Source: Gemmatimonadaceae bacterium
GTDB lineage: Bacteria; Latescibacterota; UBA2968; UBA8231
Length of the DNA stretch: 8,781 nucleotides
NCBI GenBank assembly: GCA_002726335.1
Contig: PBSR01000213.1
Coordinates: forward strand, 1 to 8,781
Reading direction: 5' to 3'
Made by a program: the position numbers and the translations under genes. Every line of letters begins with the position of its first letter. Position 1 is the first letter of the stretch. The notes under the pieces were generated by a model. It searched no databases. It was given only the letters and a program-made list of their open reading frames with translations, and was not told where the DNA came from. Shown in pieces: positions 1 through 6,359 of this stretch.

Positions 1-611
1 CCGCCGGCCACCACCCCATCACACAGCCCCTGTTCCGTGGCCCCGTGGATGTGATGTTCGCCGGACTGGGACACGAGGAGGCCTGCATGGCGGTGAAGAC
101 GGCACCGGAGGCGTCGGACCGGATCCTGGACGGCTGCGTCGAGCTGTTCAACGAAATGGCGACGGCGCGGCTCACGGGGACACCCGAGTTCGAGGGCGGC
201 TATCTGTCCAGCTTTGGCATCTGGGCGCCGGGCACCGTCGTGCGGACACAGGTGGACAATGTCTCGATGCTGTCACCCGAGACGTACCGTGAGCGCATCC
301 TGCCTTTCGACCGCAAGGTCTTCGCTGCCTTCGACGTGACCCTCATCCACCTGCACTCCTGCTGTCTGCACATCATCGACGACCTGGTGCTTGAGGAGGA
401 CCTCGACTGCATCCAGGTCTCCATCGACTACCCCGGGGGACCGCTGGCCGCCGATGTCATGCCGCAGCTGCAGCGTGTTCTCGAGCACAAGCCGTTGATC
501 GTCACCGGGCCGGTGTACCAGGCTGAATTGGATGAACTGAAGGAATTGAAGCCTGCGGGCGGCCTGTGCCTGCAAGTGCAGGTCGTGCCTGATGATGAGA
601 GAACGATATAG
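1..611 (+). CDS. UROD-like / MtaA-type methyltransferase family protein, 5'-truncated
   Basis: C-terminal part of a UROD-superfamily protein; about 203 residues are visible. The frame stays open from base 3 with no stop, and the sequence before the GTG at 45 already reads like the family, so the true start lies left of the window. Visible family marks are a segment resembling 'LSPETYRERILPFDRKVF', which corresponds to the SP-x-x-[FY]-R-E block, then 'LIHLHSCC', which carries the H-x-C pair used for zinc in MtaA/MtbA. After that come 'SIDYPGGP' and 'HKPLIVTGPV', and a normal-looking C-terminus ending in TAG. The usual glycine after the cysteine is replaced by a second cysteine (H-S-C-C). It faces the minus-strand amidohydrolase with only 24 bases between the stop codons. 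It is the first of five UROD-like paralogues here. Substrate and partner are unknown; a cobamide- or zinc-dependent methyl transfer role is inference. Confidence 0.85.
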   Translation, partial: AGHHPITQPLFRGPVDVMFAGLGHEEACMAVKTAPEASDRILDGCVELFNEMATARLTGTPEFEGGYLSSFGIWAPGTVVRTQVDNVSMLSPETYRERILPFDRKVFAAFDVTLIHLHSCCLHIIDDLVLEEDLDCIQVSIDYPGGPLAADVMPQLQRVLEHKPLIVTGPVYQAELDELKELKPAGGLCLQVQVVPDDERTI

Positions 612-647
612 ATCTGTCGTCAGTGCCGGCGCAGATCAGGTCTGATC
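611..647. terminator. Candidate bidirectional terminator: nested inverted repeats between convergent genes
   Basis: Two overlapping inverted repeats occupy the convergent junction. GATCTG at 611-616 pairs with CAGATC at 632-637, with a 15-base loop. GATCAG at 634-639 pairs with CTGATC at 642-647 across two bases and covers the stop codon of the minus-strand amidohydrolase. There is no T-tract on either side, so this is not a classic intrinsic terminator. The position between two converging stop codons is the main support. Confidence 0.3.
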
Positions 648-1445
648 CGGGAACCAGACGCGCAGAGGTGTGGCCGAGAGGGTGGCCTCGCGTTCGCCGT
701 CACTGCCGCAGATGTCGTCACGCATCACGGCAAAGTGATCGGTCCAGGTCAATTCGGGGTGCCACTTTTCGGCGGGGAAGTTGCCTCCCCACATGCACCG
801 GTCCGGGCTGAAGGCTGCCAGCAGTCGCCGGCCAATGGCGATGTACGCTTCCTCCCGGTTCGCCCAGAACGACATCTTCAAGTGCAGGTTGTCGAAACCG
901 GCCAGGTCCAGTACAGCCCTTTCGACGTCGGGGCGGTCGGGCGACTGGTAACCGCAATGGTCGAGACAGAAGGTCAGTTCGGGGAACTCGGCCAGCAGCC
1001 GGGCGGCATCGGCGTAGAACTCGGTGCCGTTGGCGTGGATATTGACCACCAGTCCCAGATCGCGGGCGCGGGAGCACAGGGCCACGGATCCGGTATGGTG
1101 GAAGGACCCTCCACCCTTTGGGTACTCCAGCCGCAGGCCACGTACGCCGCCGTCGGCGAGCCGTGCCAGTTCATCCGGTGAGGTCGGCGCATCAGAGGGC
1201 AGGTTGCAGACCCCCACCATCCAGCTGCGGTGGTCGGCCACGGCGTCGACCAGCAGACGGTTGTCGTGACCGTACTGGCTGAAGGTCTGCACCGCTACCA
1301 CATGAGAGATCCCGGCCTCCTGCCGACTGCGCTCCAGGTGCTCCACCGTTCCGGCGCCCGCCGGGGGGCGGCTGGGATCCGGTGTGGTGGGGTAGCGGCT
1401 GTCATCCCCGGAGTAGAGATGGGCATGGGTCTCGACGATCGTCAT
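636..1445 (-). CDS. Amidohydrolase family protein (Amidohydro_2, COG3618-like TIM-barrel metal hydrolase)
   Basis: Predicted 269-residue cytoplasmic metal-dependent hydrolase of the Amidohydro_2 group, which acts on lactones, decarboxylation substrates and similar small molecules. Length is typical. The N-terminal strand-1 motif is T-H-A-H (His7, His9). A histidine on the next core strand lies in 'VVNIHANG' (His137), followed by 'CLDHCGY' (His163) and 'NLHLKMS'. The C-terminal block 'CMWGGNFPAEKW' has Asn222 where many relatives have the catalytic Asp of the G-S-D motif; an Asn here (G-S-N-F-P type) also occurs in some COG3618 members. The ATG at 1445 is chosen because the HxH motif follows at once. 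The longer open frame upstream overlaps the end of the UROD-like gene and has no family similarity. A weak AAGG precedes the start, 13 bases after the upstream stop, so it is probably co-transcribed and translationally coupled with that gene. Substrate unknown; a lactone or other ring-opening step would fit the context. Confidence 0.88.
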   Translation of the reverse strand: MTIVETHAHLYSGDDSRYPTTPDPSRPPAGAGTVEHLERSRQEAGISHVVAVQTFSQYGHDNRLLVDAVADHRSWMVGVCNLPSDAPTSPDELARLADGGVRGLRLEYPKGGGSFHHTGSVALCSRARDLGLVVNIHANGTEFYADAARLLAEFPELTFCLDHCGYQSPDRPDVERAVLDLAGFDNLHLKMSFWANREEAYIAIGRRLLAAFSPDRCMWGGNFPAEKWHPELTWTDHFAVMRDDICGSDGEREATLSATPLRVWFPDQT

Positions 1446-1458
1446 GGTGGCGCCGCCT

Positions 1459-2676
1459 TCAATAGGAGTAGGCCCTTGCCGTCTCGTACAACGCCAGGAT
1501 GTTCTCCACCGGCACGTCGGCCTGGATGTTGTGAATCGGGTTGACGACGCAGCCGCCTCCCGGGGCGAAGATGTCGAGACACTCCTGGGCCTCGCGGCGT
1601 ACTTCGGCCGCTGAACCGAAGGGGAAGGTATTCTGCGTGTTGATGCCGCCACCCCAGAAGACGAGGCGGTCGCCGTAGGTCTCCTTCATCCAGCGCCGAT
1701 CCATGCCGGCCGCACCCCACTGTACTGGATTGAGGCAGTCGACGCCCGCATCGGCGATGTGCCCGATAAGGTCGGGGATGGAGCCACAGCTGTGGATCCA
1801 GACCTTGACGTCGGGGAACTCGTGTACGGCGTCACACACCAGCTTCCACGCCGGCGCCAGGATGTCGCCGAAGAGGGAGGGCCGGAAGACCTCGCGGTCC
1901 TGCGTGCCGTAGTCGGCGCCGCTGAGGATGACGACCTCGATGTACTCGCCGACGGCACCAAGGTACTGGCGGGCGCGAGCGGCACTGGCTTCACACTGGG
2001 CGAGCATGTACTCGCGACAGTGGTCGCGATCCAATGACATCTTCATGCCGAACTGGTACAGACCGCCGTAGCCGCCGGGCAGATTGAAGGGCGGGGTAAC
2101 CACGAGGGCACGCTCGGTGGACTCATACAGCGCCTTGACCTTGGCCCGTTCGCGCTCGAGGAAATCGCTTTCCAGCGGCCCCGGAACGGTCCAGTCCTTC
2201 TGGTCGATGTGGGGCACCTCGAAGGTCTCGGTGAGATTGGCGACATTGATGGCGTCGAAGTAGCGCCCCCCTTCGGGCATACGCGCCACAGGGTCCGTCC
2301 ACCCGGGCCCCTCACCGACGAGCAGCGAGCCATCGTTCGTCACCTGCGGTCGGAAGCCTTCCGGCACGTGGAAGGTCTGGTCACCCCAGAAGGTGAACTC
2401 CTTCCAGCCATTGCGGTCCAGGCCGTAGTTCATGGTGTCCGCCGGCACCATGGCGAAGTCGCAGCCCAGGGCATCGAGCACCGGCTCCTCAACCTCGGCC
2501 AGCATCTGGAACAGATCGAATACGCGGGTCTGGCCGCCGTCGATGCCCAGCGCCTGCTTCAGCGCCTGGTAGGTCCAGGCCACCGTTCCCGTCATGCGGG
2601 TGGCGCCCAGGTCGATGGCGGGTCGATCGGCTTCCTCGAAGTTGAGAATCTTGCGAACACGTTCGCGGGAGTTCAT
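1459..2676 (-). CDS. UROD-like / MtaA-type methyltransferase family protein (H-S-C-G copy)
   Basis: Predicted 405-residue TIM-barrel protein of the UROD superfamily. It opens with the family N-terminus 'MNSRERVRKILNFEEADRPA' (compare x-x-R-E-R-V ... D-R-x-P). Further on come 'GADYGTQ' (residues 253-259, equivalent to the D-D-x-G-x-Q loop) and 'RPSLFGDILAPAWK'. Next are 'VWIHSCGSIPDLI' with His295 and Cys297 (the H-x-C zinc pair of MtaA/MtbA), 'CLNPVQW' and 'LVFWGGGIN', and finally 'VVNPIHNIQADVPVEN'. In true MtaA the last zinc ligand is a C-terminal Cys; here His382 or the nearby Cys376 would have to serve. The RQAGRY motif of HemE is absent, so a heme-pathway role is unlikely. The ATG at 2676 has GAGG six bases upstream (2685-2682) and fits the paralogues. 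The longer upstream frame runs antisense through the next gene and is rejected. First gene of the minus-strand unit with the amidohydrolase; function inferred only at family level. Confidence 0.9.
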   Translation of the reverse strand: MNSRERVRKILNFEEADRPAIDLGATRMTGTVAWTYQALKQALGIDGGQTRVFDLFQMLAEVEEPVLDALGCDFAMVPADTMNYGLDRNGWKEFTFWGDQTFHVPEGFRPQVTNDGSLLVGEGPGWTDPVARMPEGGRYFDAINVANLTETFEVPHIDQKDWTVPGPLESDFLERERAKVKALYESTERALVVTPPFNLPGGYGGLYQFGMKMSLDRDHCREYMLAQCEASAARARQYLGAVGEYIEVVILSGADYGTQDREVFRPSLFGDILAPAWKLVCDAVHEFPDVKVWIHSCGSIPDLIGHIADAGVDCLNPVQWGAAGMDRRWMKETYGDRLVFWGGGINTQNTFPFGSAAEVRREAQECLDIFAPGGGCVVNPIHNIQADVPVENILALYETARAYSY

Positions 2677-2730
2677 AATGACCTCTTCAGGGAGTGGCAG
2701 TCTGTTTCTAGCTGTCTGGTCGTCCCGGTC

Positions 2731-2759
2731 ACCATACCGAGACGCACGTCTCCGGGCAA
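2731..2759 (-). promoter_or_regulatory. Candidate sigma70-type promoter of the minus-strand UROD-like/amidohydrolase unit
   Basis: On the minus strand, TTGCCC (2759-2754) and TATGGT (2736-2731) are separated by exactly 17 bases. Each hexamer matches consensus at four of six positions. A start site near 2724 would leave a leader of about 48 bases before the ATG at 2676. The spacer contains the whole GAGACG/CGTCTC inverted repeat, so a protein bound there would compete with or remodel RNA polymerase. Sequence match only. Confidence 0.4.
2739..2752. promoter_or_regulatory. Candidate operator 1: inverted repeat GAGACG-CA-CGTCTC
   Basis: Perfect 6-base inverted repeat with a two-base centre in the divergent intergenic region. 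It lies within the 17-base spacer of the candidate minus-strand promoter. Its half-site GAGAC/GTCTC recurs in the second repeat 32 bases to the right, which suggests paired binding sites for one dimeric regulator. No regulator gene is visible in the window. Confidence 0.4.
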
Positions 2760-2770
2760 GGGCAGGGCCC

Positions 2771-2785
2771 GGTCTCCCTGAGACC
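2771..2785. promoter_or_regulatory. Candidate operator 2: inverted repeat GGTCTC-CCT-GAGACC
   Basis: Perfect 6-base inverted repeat with a three-base centre, ending eight bases before the Shine-Dalgarno region of the plus-strand UROD-like gene. It uses the same GTCTC/GAGAC half-site as the first repeat but in the opposite arrangement. Its centre is about 32.5 bases (close to three helical turns) from the other. It could also form a short hairpin in the leader RNA of the plus-strand unit. Confidence 0.4.
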
Positions 2786-2804
2786 TCACAAGCGGAGAGG
2801 GGCC

Positions 2805-4019
2805 ATGCAGGAACGCACCTATCTACGCGACCTGGCACAGCACTACGTCGAGATCTGTGAGCGGCCCGAGCAAGCCGAACGACGACAGCTCTGGCGTCAG
2901 CACAACAGTCTGCAGCAGACGCGAACCCCGATCTATATCCGGGCCTTCGCCTGGCAGGAGATGGCGGAGGCTGGACCCAGGTGTCAGGATCCCCTCTGGC
3001 GACAGTATGAGGACTTCTTCCGCCGCCACCTGTTCTGGGATAGCCTGGGCGACGATTCCGTCTTCGAGCCATGGGTGACGGTACGGGCCGAACACGTCTG
3101 CAGCGGCTGGGGTGTGGTGGCGGCGCGCCGACACGCCGAGTACGCCCGTGGCTCGTTCAAGGTCGACTATCCGATCAAGGCGCCGGAAGACGTGGATCAG
3201 CTGCGACCGCCACGGCACGAGATCGACGAAACCAGAACGGCGGCGAAACTGGCCCGGGTGCAGGATTGTCTGGGTGACCTGATCGACATCGACGTGGATC
3301 GTGGTCCGGCGTACTGGACCTGGGGGGCCGATCTGTCCACCGATCTGGGATACCTGCGCGGCATCGAGCATTTTATGATGGACATGACCGATCGTCCCCA
3401 GTGGTTGCACGAGTTGCTGGGTTTCATGTCGGAGGGAGTGCAGCGGGCCCAGGGGCAGGCGGAGGAGGCCGGCGACCTGGGGATGAGCGACCACTATAAC
3501 CAGGCGATGGCCTATGCCGAGGAACTCGACGATCCGGCGGCGAACCGGCAGGGCGTGAACCGGCGACAGCTGTGGTGCTTCACCGCGGCGCAGGAGTTTA
3601 CCGGAGTGTCGCCGCAGATGCACGAGGAGTTTCTGTTGCGCTACCAACTGCCCATCATGGAGCAGTTCGGTCTTGTCGCCTACGGATGCTGTGAGGACCT
3701 GACGGAGAAGATCGACATGCTGCGGCAGATCTCGAACCTGCGTCGAATCGCCGTATCTCCTTTCGCCGATGTGCGCCGTTGTGCCGAACAGATCGGGCGA
3801 GACTACGTGTTCAGCTATCGGCCCAGTCCGACCGACATGGTCGGCTACGGTCTCGATGAACAGCGGGTGAAGGAGCAGCTGCATCAGGATCTGACGGCCT
3901 GCCGGGATTGCTGCGTCGACATCACGTTGAAGGACGTGGAGACCGTGGAAGCCGATCCACAGAGGGTGCGGCGGTGGGTGCAGCTGTGCCGTCAGGTGAT
4001 CGACGAGGTGTCCGCATGA
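2805..4019 (+). CDS. UROD-like superfamily protein, divergent (Y-G-C-C at the zinc-motif position)
   Basis: Predicted 404-residue protein, the most divergent UROD-like member here. The N-terminal third is unlike the others: no R-E-R-V opening, but a charged start and 'IYIRAFAWQEM', then 'SFKVDYPIKAPEDVDQL', which resembles the central region of UROD-like proteins. 'FTGVSPQMHEEFLLRYQLPIMEQFGL' corresponds to the S-P-x-x-F-x-E helix. Next comes 'VAYGCCEDLTEKI', where Tyr293-Gly-Cys295-Cys296 stands where relatives have H-x-C-G, and then 'IAVSPFADVRRCAEQIG' and a C-terminal domain. Cys295/296 and Cys365/369/370 could still offer thiol ligands, but the His is gone. The ATG at 2805 has a strong purine-rich site (GGAGAGG, 2794-2800). 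First gene of a plus-strand unit whose next gene starts 10 bases after this stop. HemE motifs are absent. Family membership is inferred from motif order and context; function unknown. Confidence 0.82.
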   Translation: MQERTYLRDLAQHYVEICERPEQAERRQLWRQHNSLQQTRTPIYIRAFAWQEMAEAGPRCQDPLWRQYEDFFRRHLFWDSLGDDSVFEPWVTVRAEHVCSGWGVVAARRHAEYARGSFKVDYPIKAPEDVDQLRPPRHEIDETRTAAKLARVQDCLGDLIDIDVDRGPAYWTWGADLSTDLGYLRGIEHFMMDMTDRPQWLHELLGFMSEGVQRAQGQAEEAGDLGMSDHYNQAMAYAEELDDPAANRQGVNRRQLWCFTAAQEFTGVSPQMHEEFLLRYQLPIMEQFGLVAYGCCEDLTEKIDMLRQISNLRRIAVSPFADVRRCAEQIGRDYVFSYRPSPTDMVGYGLDEQRVKEQLHQDLTACRDCCVDITLKDVETVEADPQRVRRWVQLCRQVIDEVSA

Positions 4020-4023
4020 GAGG
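4018..4023 (+). promoter_or_regulatory. Shine-Dalgarno site supporting a TTG start
   Basis: GAGAGG begins inside the stop codon of the upstream UROD-like gene and lies six bases before the TTG at 4030. The ATG at 4016 reads only five codons before a stop, so the TTG is the start this site serves. The overlap with the stop codon points to translational coupling. Confidence 0.65.
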
Positions 4024-4029
4024 CAACCG

Positions 4030-5178
4030 TTGAATTCCAAGGAACGCGTCACCGCCGCCATCAACCGCCAGCCCGTAGACCGGGTGCCGCTGGGCTTCTA
4101 CGCCGTCGACTGTGATACGGTGGGGCGCGTCCTGGGGCGCAGCACTTTCGTGCGCGACAAGGTGGAGAGTCAGATCGCGCTGTGGGAGGGCCGTCGTGAT
4201 GAGCTGGCAGCGGGGTTGAAGGCCGATGTTGTCGATTTCTACCGTCGACTCGAGTGTGCCGATCTGCTGCTGCCGAAGGAGGCGATGCTGCTGCCGCCGG
4301 CCGACTACGAGCCGCTGCGGCCGCGCGCCATCGGCGAGGATCGCTGGGAGGACGACCGCGGTCGCGTCTACCAGGCGTCGCGCGGAGCCAACGAGATCCA
4401 GTGCGTCCACGATCCTGCGGCGGGTCAGCGGACCTGGTCGGTAGCGGACTTCGAAGACGACATACCGCCCCAGCCGCCGGATGCCAGTGTCTACGAGGTC
4501 CTCGACCACGTCATCGCCGAACTCGGAGACGAGCGCTATGTGGCCTCGACGACGGGGGGGATCACGGCACTGTCCCTGCTGGGGGGGACCGAAGAGGGGC
4601 TGGTGCTGCACGCGTTGCAGCCAGAGGTGATCGCGGCCGCCAATCGTCGGTCGGTGACCCGGCAGAACGCCCTCGACATACACTGCATACGACCAGGCGC
4701 CGCCGGCGTGCTGATGGAACAGGACATGGCCGGCTCCAACGGGCCGCTGGTGTCACCGGAGATGTTCCGTGAGTTGAGCTATCCGTATCTGAAAGCACGT
4801 ATGCAGCATGTCAGGGAGTCTGGTGTCGAGCAGATCATTTTCCACAACTGCGGCAACAACATGCCCCTCATGGAGATGTTCATCGACTGCGGCGTCGACT
4901 GCTACCAGTCGCTGCAGACGACGGCGGGCATGGAGGTGGGGCTGCTCAAACAGAGCTACGGCCAGCACCTGTGTTTCTGGGGTGGTGTCTCGGTAGAGCT
5001 GCTCATCGACGGCACGCCGGACGAGGTGCGCGCCGACGTACGCAAGGCCATGGAGAGAGGGGCGCCGGATGGCGGTTTCATCCTGGGTCCCTCGCATTCG
5101 GTTGCCTTCGGCACGAAGTACGACAACTTCCTGGCCTTCCTCGACGAGTTCGACCGCTGCCGCGATCACTACTGCTGA
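4030..5178 (+). CDS. UROD-like / MtaA-type methyltransferase family protein (H-N-C-G copy, TTG start)
   Basis: Predicted 382-residue UROD-superfamily protein. The TTG start is chosen because it yields 'MNSKERVTAAINRQPVDRVP', almost the same N-terminus as the minus-strand paralogue ('MNSRERV'), and has a well-spaced Shine-Dalgarno site. Family blocks in order: 'TTGGITAL' (174-181); 'MEQDMAGSNGPLVSPEMFRE' (229-248), which corresponds to the D-D-x-G-x-x-x-P-x-x-S-P block; 'IIFHNCGNNMPLM' with His272 and Cys274 as the H-x-C pair; 'LCFWGGVSVE'; and 'GGFILGPSHSV' (His356) near the C-terminus where MtaA has its third zinc ligand. This copy keeps the two best-conserved putative zinc ligands. No RQAGRY motif, so not HemE. 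Two runs of seven G (4554-4560 and 4581-4587) lie in the gene, but the frame and family similarity continue through both. Second gene of the plus-strand unit. A methyl-transfer role is inference. Confidence 0.9.
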   Translation: MNSKERVTAAINRQPVDRVPLGFYAVDCDTVGRVLGRSTFVRDKVESQIALWEGRRDELAAGLKADVVDFYRRLECADLLLPKEAMLLPPADYEPLRPRAIGEDRWEDDRGRVYQASRGANEIQCVHDPAAGQRTWSVADFEDDIPPQPPDASVYEVLDHVIAELGDERYVASTTGGITALSLLGGTEEGLVLHALQPEVIAAANRRSVTRQNALDIHCIRPGAAGVLMEQDMAGSNGPLVSPEMFRELSYPYLKARMQHVRESGVEQIIFHNCGNNMPLMEMFIDCGVDCYQSLQTTAGMEVGLLKQSYGQHLCFWGGVSVELLIDGTPDEVRADVRKAMERGAPDGGFILGPSHSVAFGTKYDNFLAFLDEFDRCRDHYC

Positions 5179-5190
5179 ACCCGATGCGGT

Positions 5191-5225
5191 GAAGCGGCTT
5201 GCCATGGCGCCATGGCCGGGGCTTC
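5191..5225 (+). repeat. Large stem-loop with a 16-base perfect palindrome in the intergenic gap
   Basis: The 106-base gap between the second and third plus-strand UROD-like genes holds a perfect palindrome, GCCATGGCGCCATGGC (5201-5216). It is flanked by GAAGC (5191-5195) and GCTTC (5221-5225), which also pair, giving a long imperfect RNA stem with a 5/4 internal loop. Only CTTCTT follows, so intrinsic termination would be weak. It may instead attenuate transcription, protect or process the mRNA, or bind a dimeric protein. Confidence 0.5.
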
Positions 5226-5284
5226 TTAAGGCCATCCTCCCGGCACGGCCGCGAGGGTTCGACAGCAAGACAGGAGACCAGCAC

Positions 5285-6346
5285 ATGAGCATGACCTCAC
5301 GCGAGCGCATCCGCTGTGCCCTGATGGGGCAGCCCCACGACAGAGTTCCCTACCAGGACGCCTTCTGGCGTTCGACGATGATCCGCTGGCAGCGGGAGGG
5401 CCTTCCGGCAGATGTCGATCTCGGCGAGCATTTCGGTTGCGAAATGGCCCGTATCGGTGGCGACTACTCCCTCCAGTTTCCTGAACGTACACTGGAGGAA
5501 ACGGATCGCTACAGGGTGTATGTCGACAGCGACGGCGCCACCCGCAAGGTGATCGCCATCGGTGACGACTGGACGCCGCACTGGCTGGAATTCACCGTCA
5601 ACTCTTCGGACTCCTGGCAGCAGCATCGGGACCGACTGACCTACAACCCGTCCCGCGTGCCCTCGCTGGACGGTTACCGGCGGGCGCGGCAAAAGGATCA
5701 GTTCGTCGCCTTTTCCGCCCATGCCTCGTTCCACCCCACATGGCACAAGATCGGTCTCGAGACCATGCTGATGGCCATGCTGGAAGAGCCCGAGTGGCCG
5801 GCGGACATGATGGCCATGCACGCGCAGCTGATCATCGATATCTACGAGGGTATGAAGACGGCGGGCTTCGAGTTCGACGGGGTCTTTCTGGCCGACGACC
5901 TGGGCTACCGCACGGCGCCGTTGATCTCGCCCGCCATGTACCGCGAGCAGATCATGCCCCACCACCGCCGTGTGTGCGACCACTTCGCCGCCGACGGTCT
6001 GCCCATCGTGCTGCATTCAGATGGGGATGTACGGCCTCTGATCCCGTCTTTTCTGGAGGCCGGCTTTACCGGTCTGCACCCACTGGAAGCCAAGGCCGGT
6101 CTCGACGTGGGGGCTCTGCGCGCCGAGCATGGTGACCGCCTGGCGTTGTTCGGCGGCATCGACGCGACGAAACTGGCCGGTACCGAGGAGGAGGTCGTGG
6201 AGGAGGTGCGCACCAAGGTAGCAGCCGGCAAGGAGGGTGCCGCCGGTTATCTGTTTCACACCGATCATTCGGTGCCCAGTGATGTGTCGCTGAGCAACTA
6301 CCAGCTGGCACTGCGCACCCTTGCGGAGTGTGGCGCCTACGACTGA
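5285..6346 (+). CDS. UROD-like superfamily protein (H-S-D-G copy, zinc Cys replaced)
   Basis: Predicted 353-residue UROD-superfamily protein. The N-terminus 'MSMTSRERIRCALMGQPHDR' is the family R-E-R-[IV]...D-R-V-P opening. The ATG at 5285 is chosen because AGGAG lies eight bases upstream (5272-5276); the ATG at 5291 is a possible alternative. The longer open frame to 5069 overlaps the previous gene and is not family-like. Blocks in order: 'FLADDLGYRTAPLISPAMYR' (201-220), the D-D-x-G...S-P-x-x-[FY]-R motif; 'IVLHSDGDVRPLIP' with His244 and Asp246; 'GLHPLEAKAGLDV'; 'LALFGGID'; and 'YLFHTDHSVP'. Asp246 sits where methyltransferase-type relatives have the zinc Cys, so this copy belongs to an H-S-D-G branch and probably does not bind zinc as MtaA does. 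Third UROD-like gene of the plus-strand unit, 13 bases before the PhyH gene. Function unknown beyond family. Confidence 0.9.
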   Translation: MSMTSRERIRCALMGQPHDRVPYQDAFWRSTMIRWQREGLPADVDLGEHFGCEMARIGGDYSLQFPERTLEETDRYRVYVDSDGATRKVIAIGDDWTPHWLEFTVNSSDSWQQHRDRLTYNPSRVPSLDGYRRARQKDQFVAFSAHASFHPTWHKIGLETMLMAMLEEPEWPADMMAMHAQLIIDIYEGMKTAGFEFDGVFLADDLGYRTAPLISPAMYREQIMPHHRRVCDHFAADGLPIVLHSDGDVRPLIPSFLEAGFTGLHPLEAKAGLDVGALRAEHGDRLALFGGIDATKLAGTEEEVVEEVRTKVAAGKEGAAGYLFHTDHSVPSDVSLSNYQLALRTLAECGAYD

Positions 6347-6359
6347 GGCGGAGCGGATC

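Noticed and set aside
2677..3072. N-terminal extension of the minus-strand UROD-like gene by 132 codons
   Set aside because: It would run through the control region and into the opposite-strand gene. The ATG at 2676 has a ribosome-binding site and matches the N-terminus of the paralogues.
2823..4064. 413-codon minus-strand open frame
   Set aside because: Antisense to the plus-strand UROD-like gene at 2805-4019, which has a good Shine-Dalgarno site and family motifs. The antisense product shows none.
5069..5284. N-terminal extension of the third plus-strand UROD-like gene by 72 codons
   Set aside because: It overlaps the previous gene in another frame and lacks family similarity. The ATG at 5285 follows AGGAG at good spacing and the family N-terminus begins there.
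1459..6346. Assignment of any UROD-like gene as hemE (uroporphyrinogen decarboxylase)
   Set aside because: The RQAGRY substrate motif of HemE is absent from all four complete copies. Most carry H-x-C or H-x-D motifs typical of the non-heme branches.
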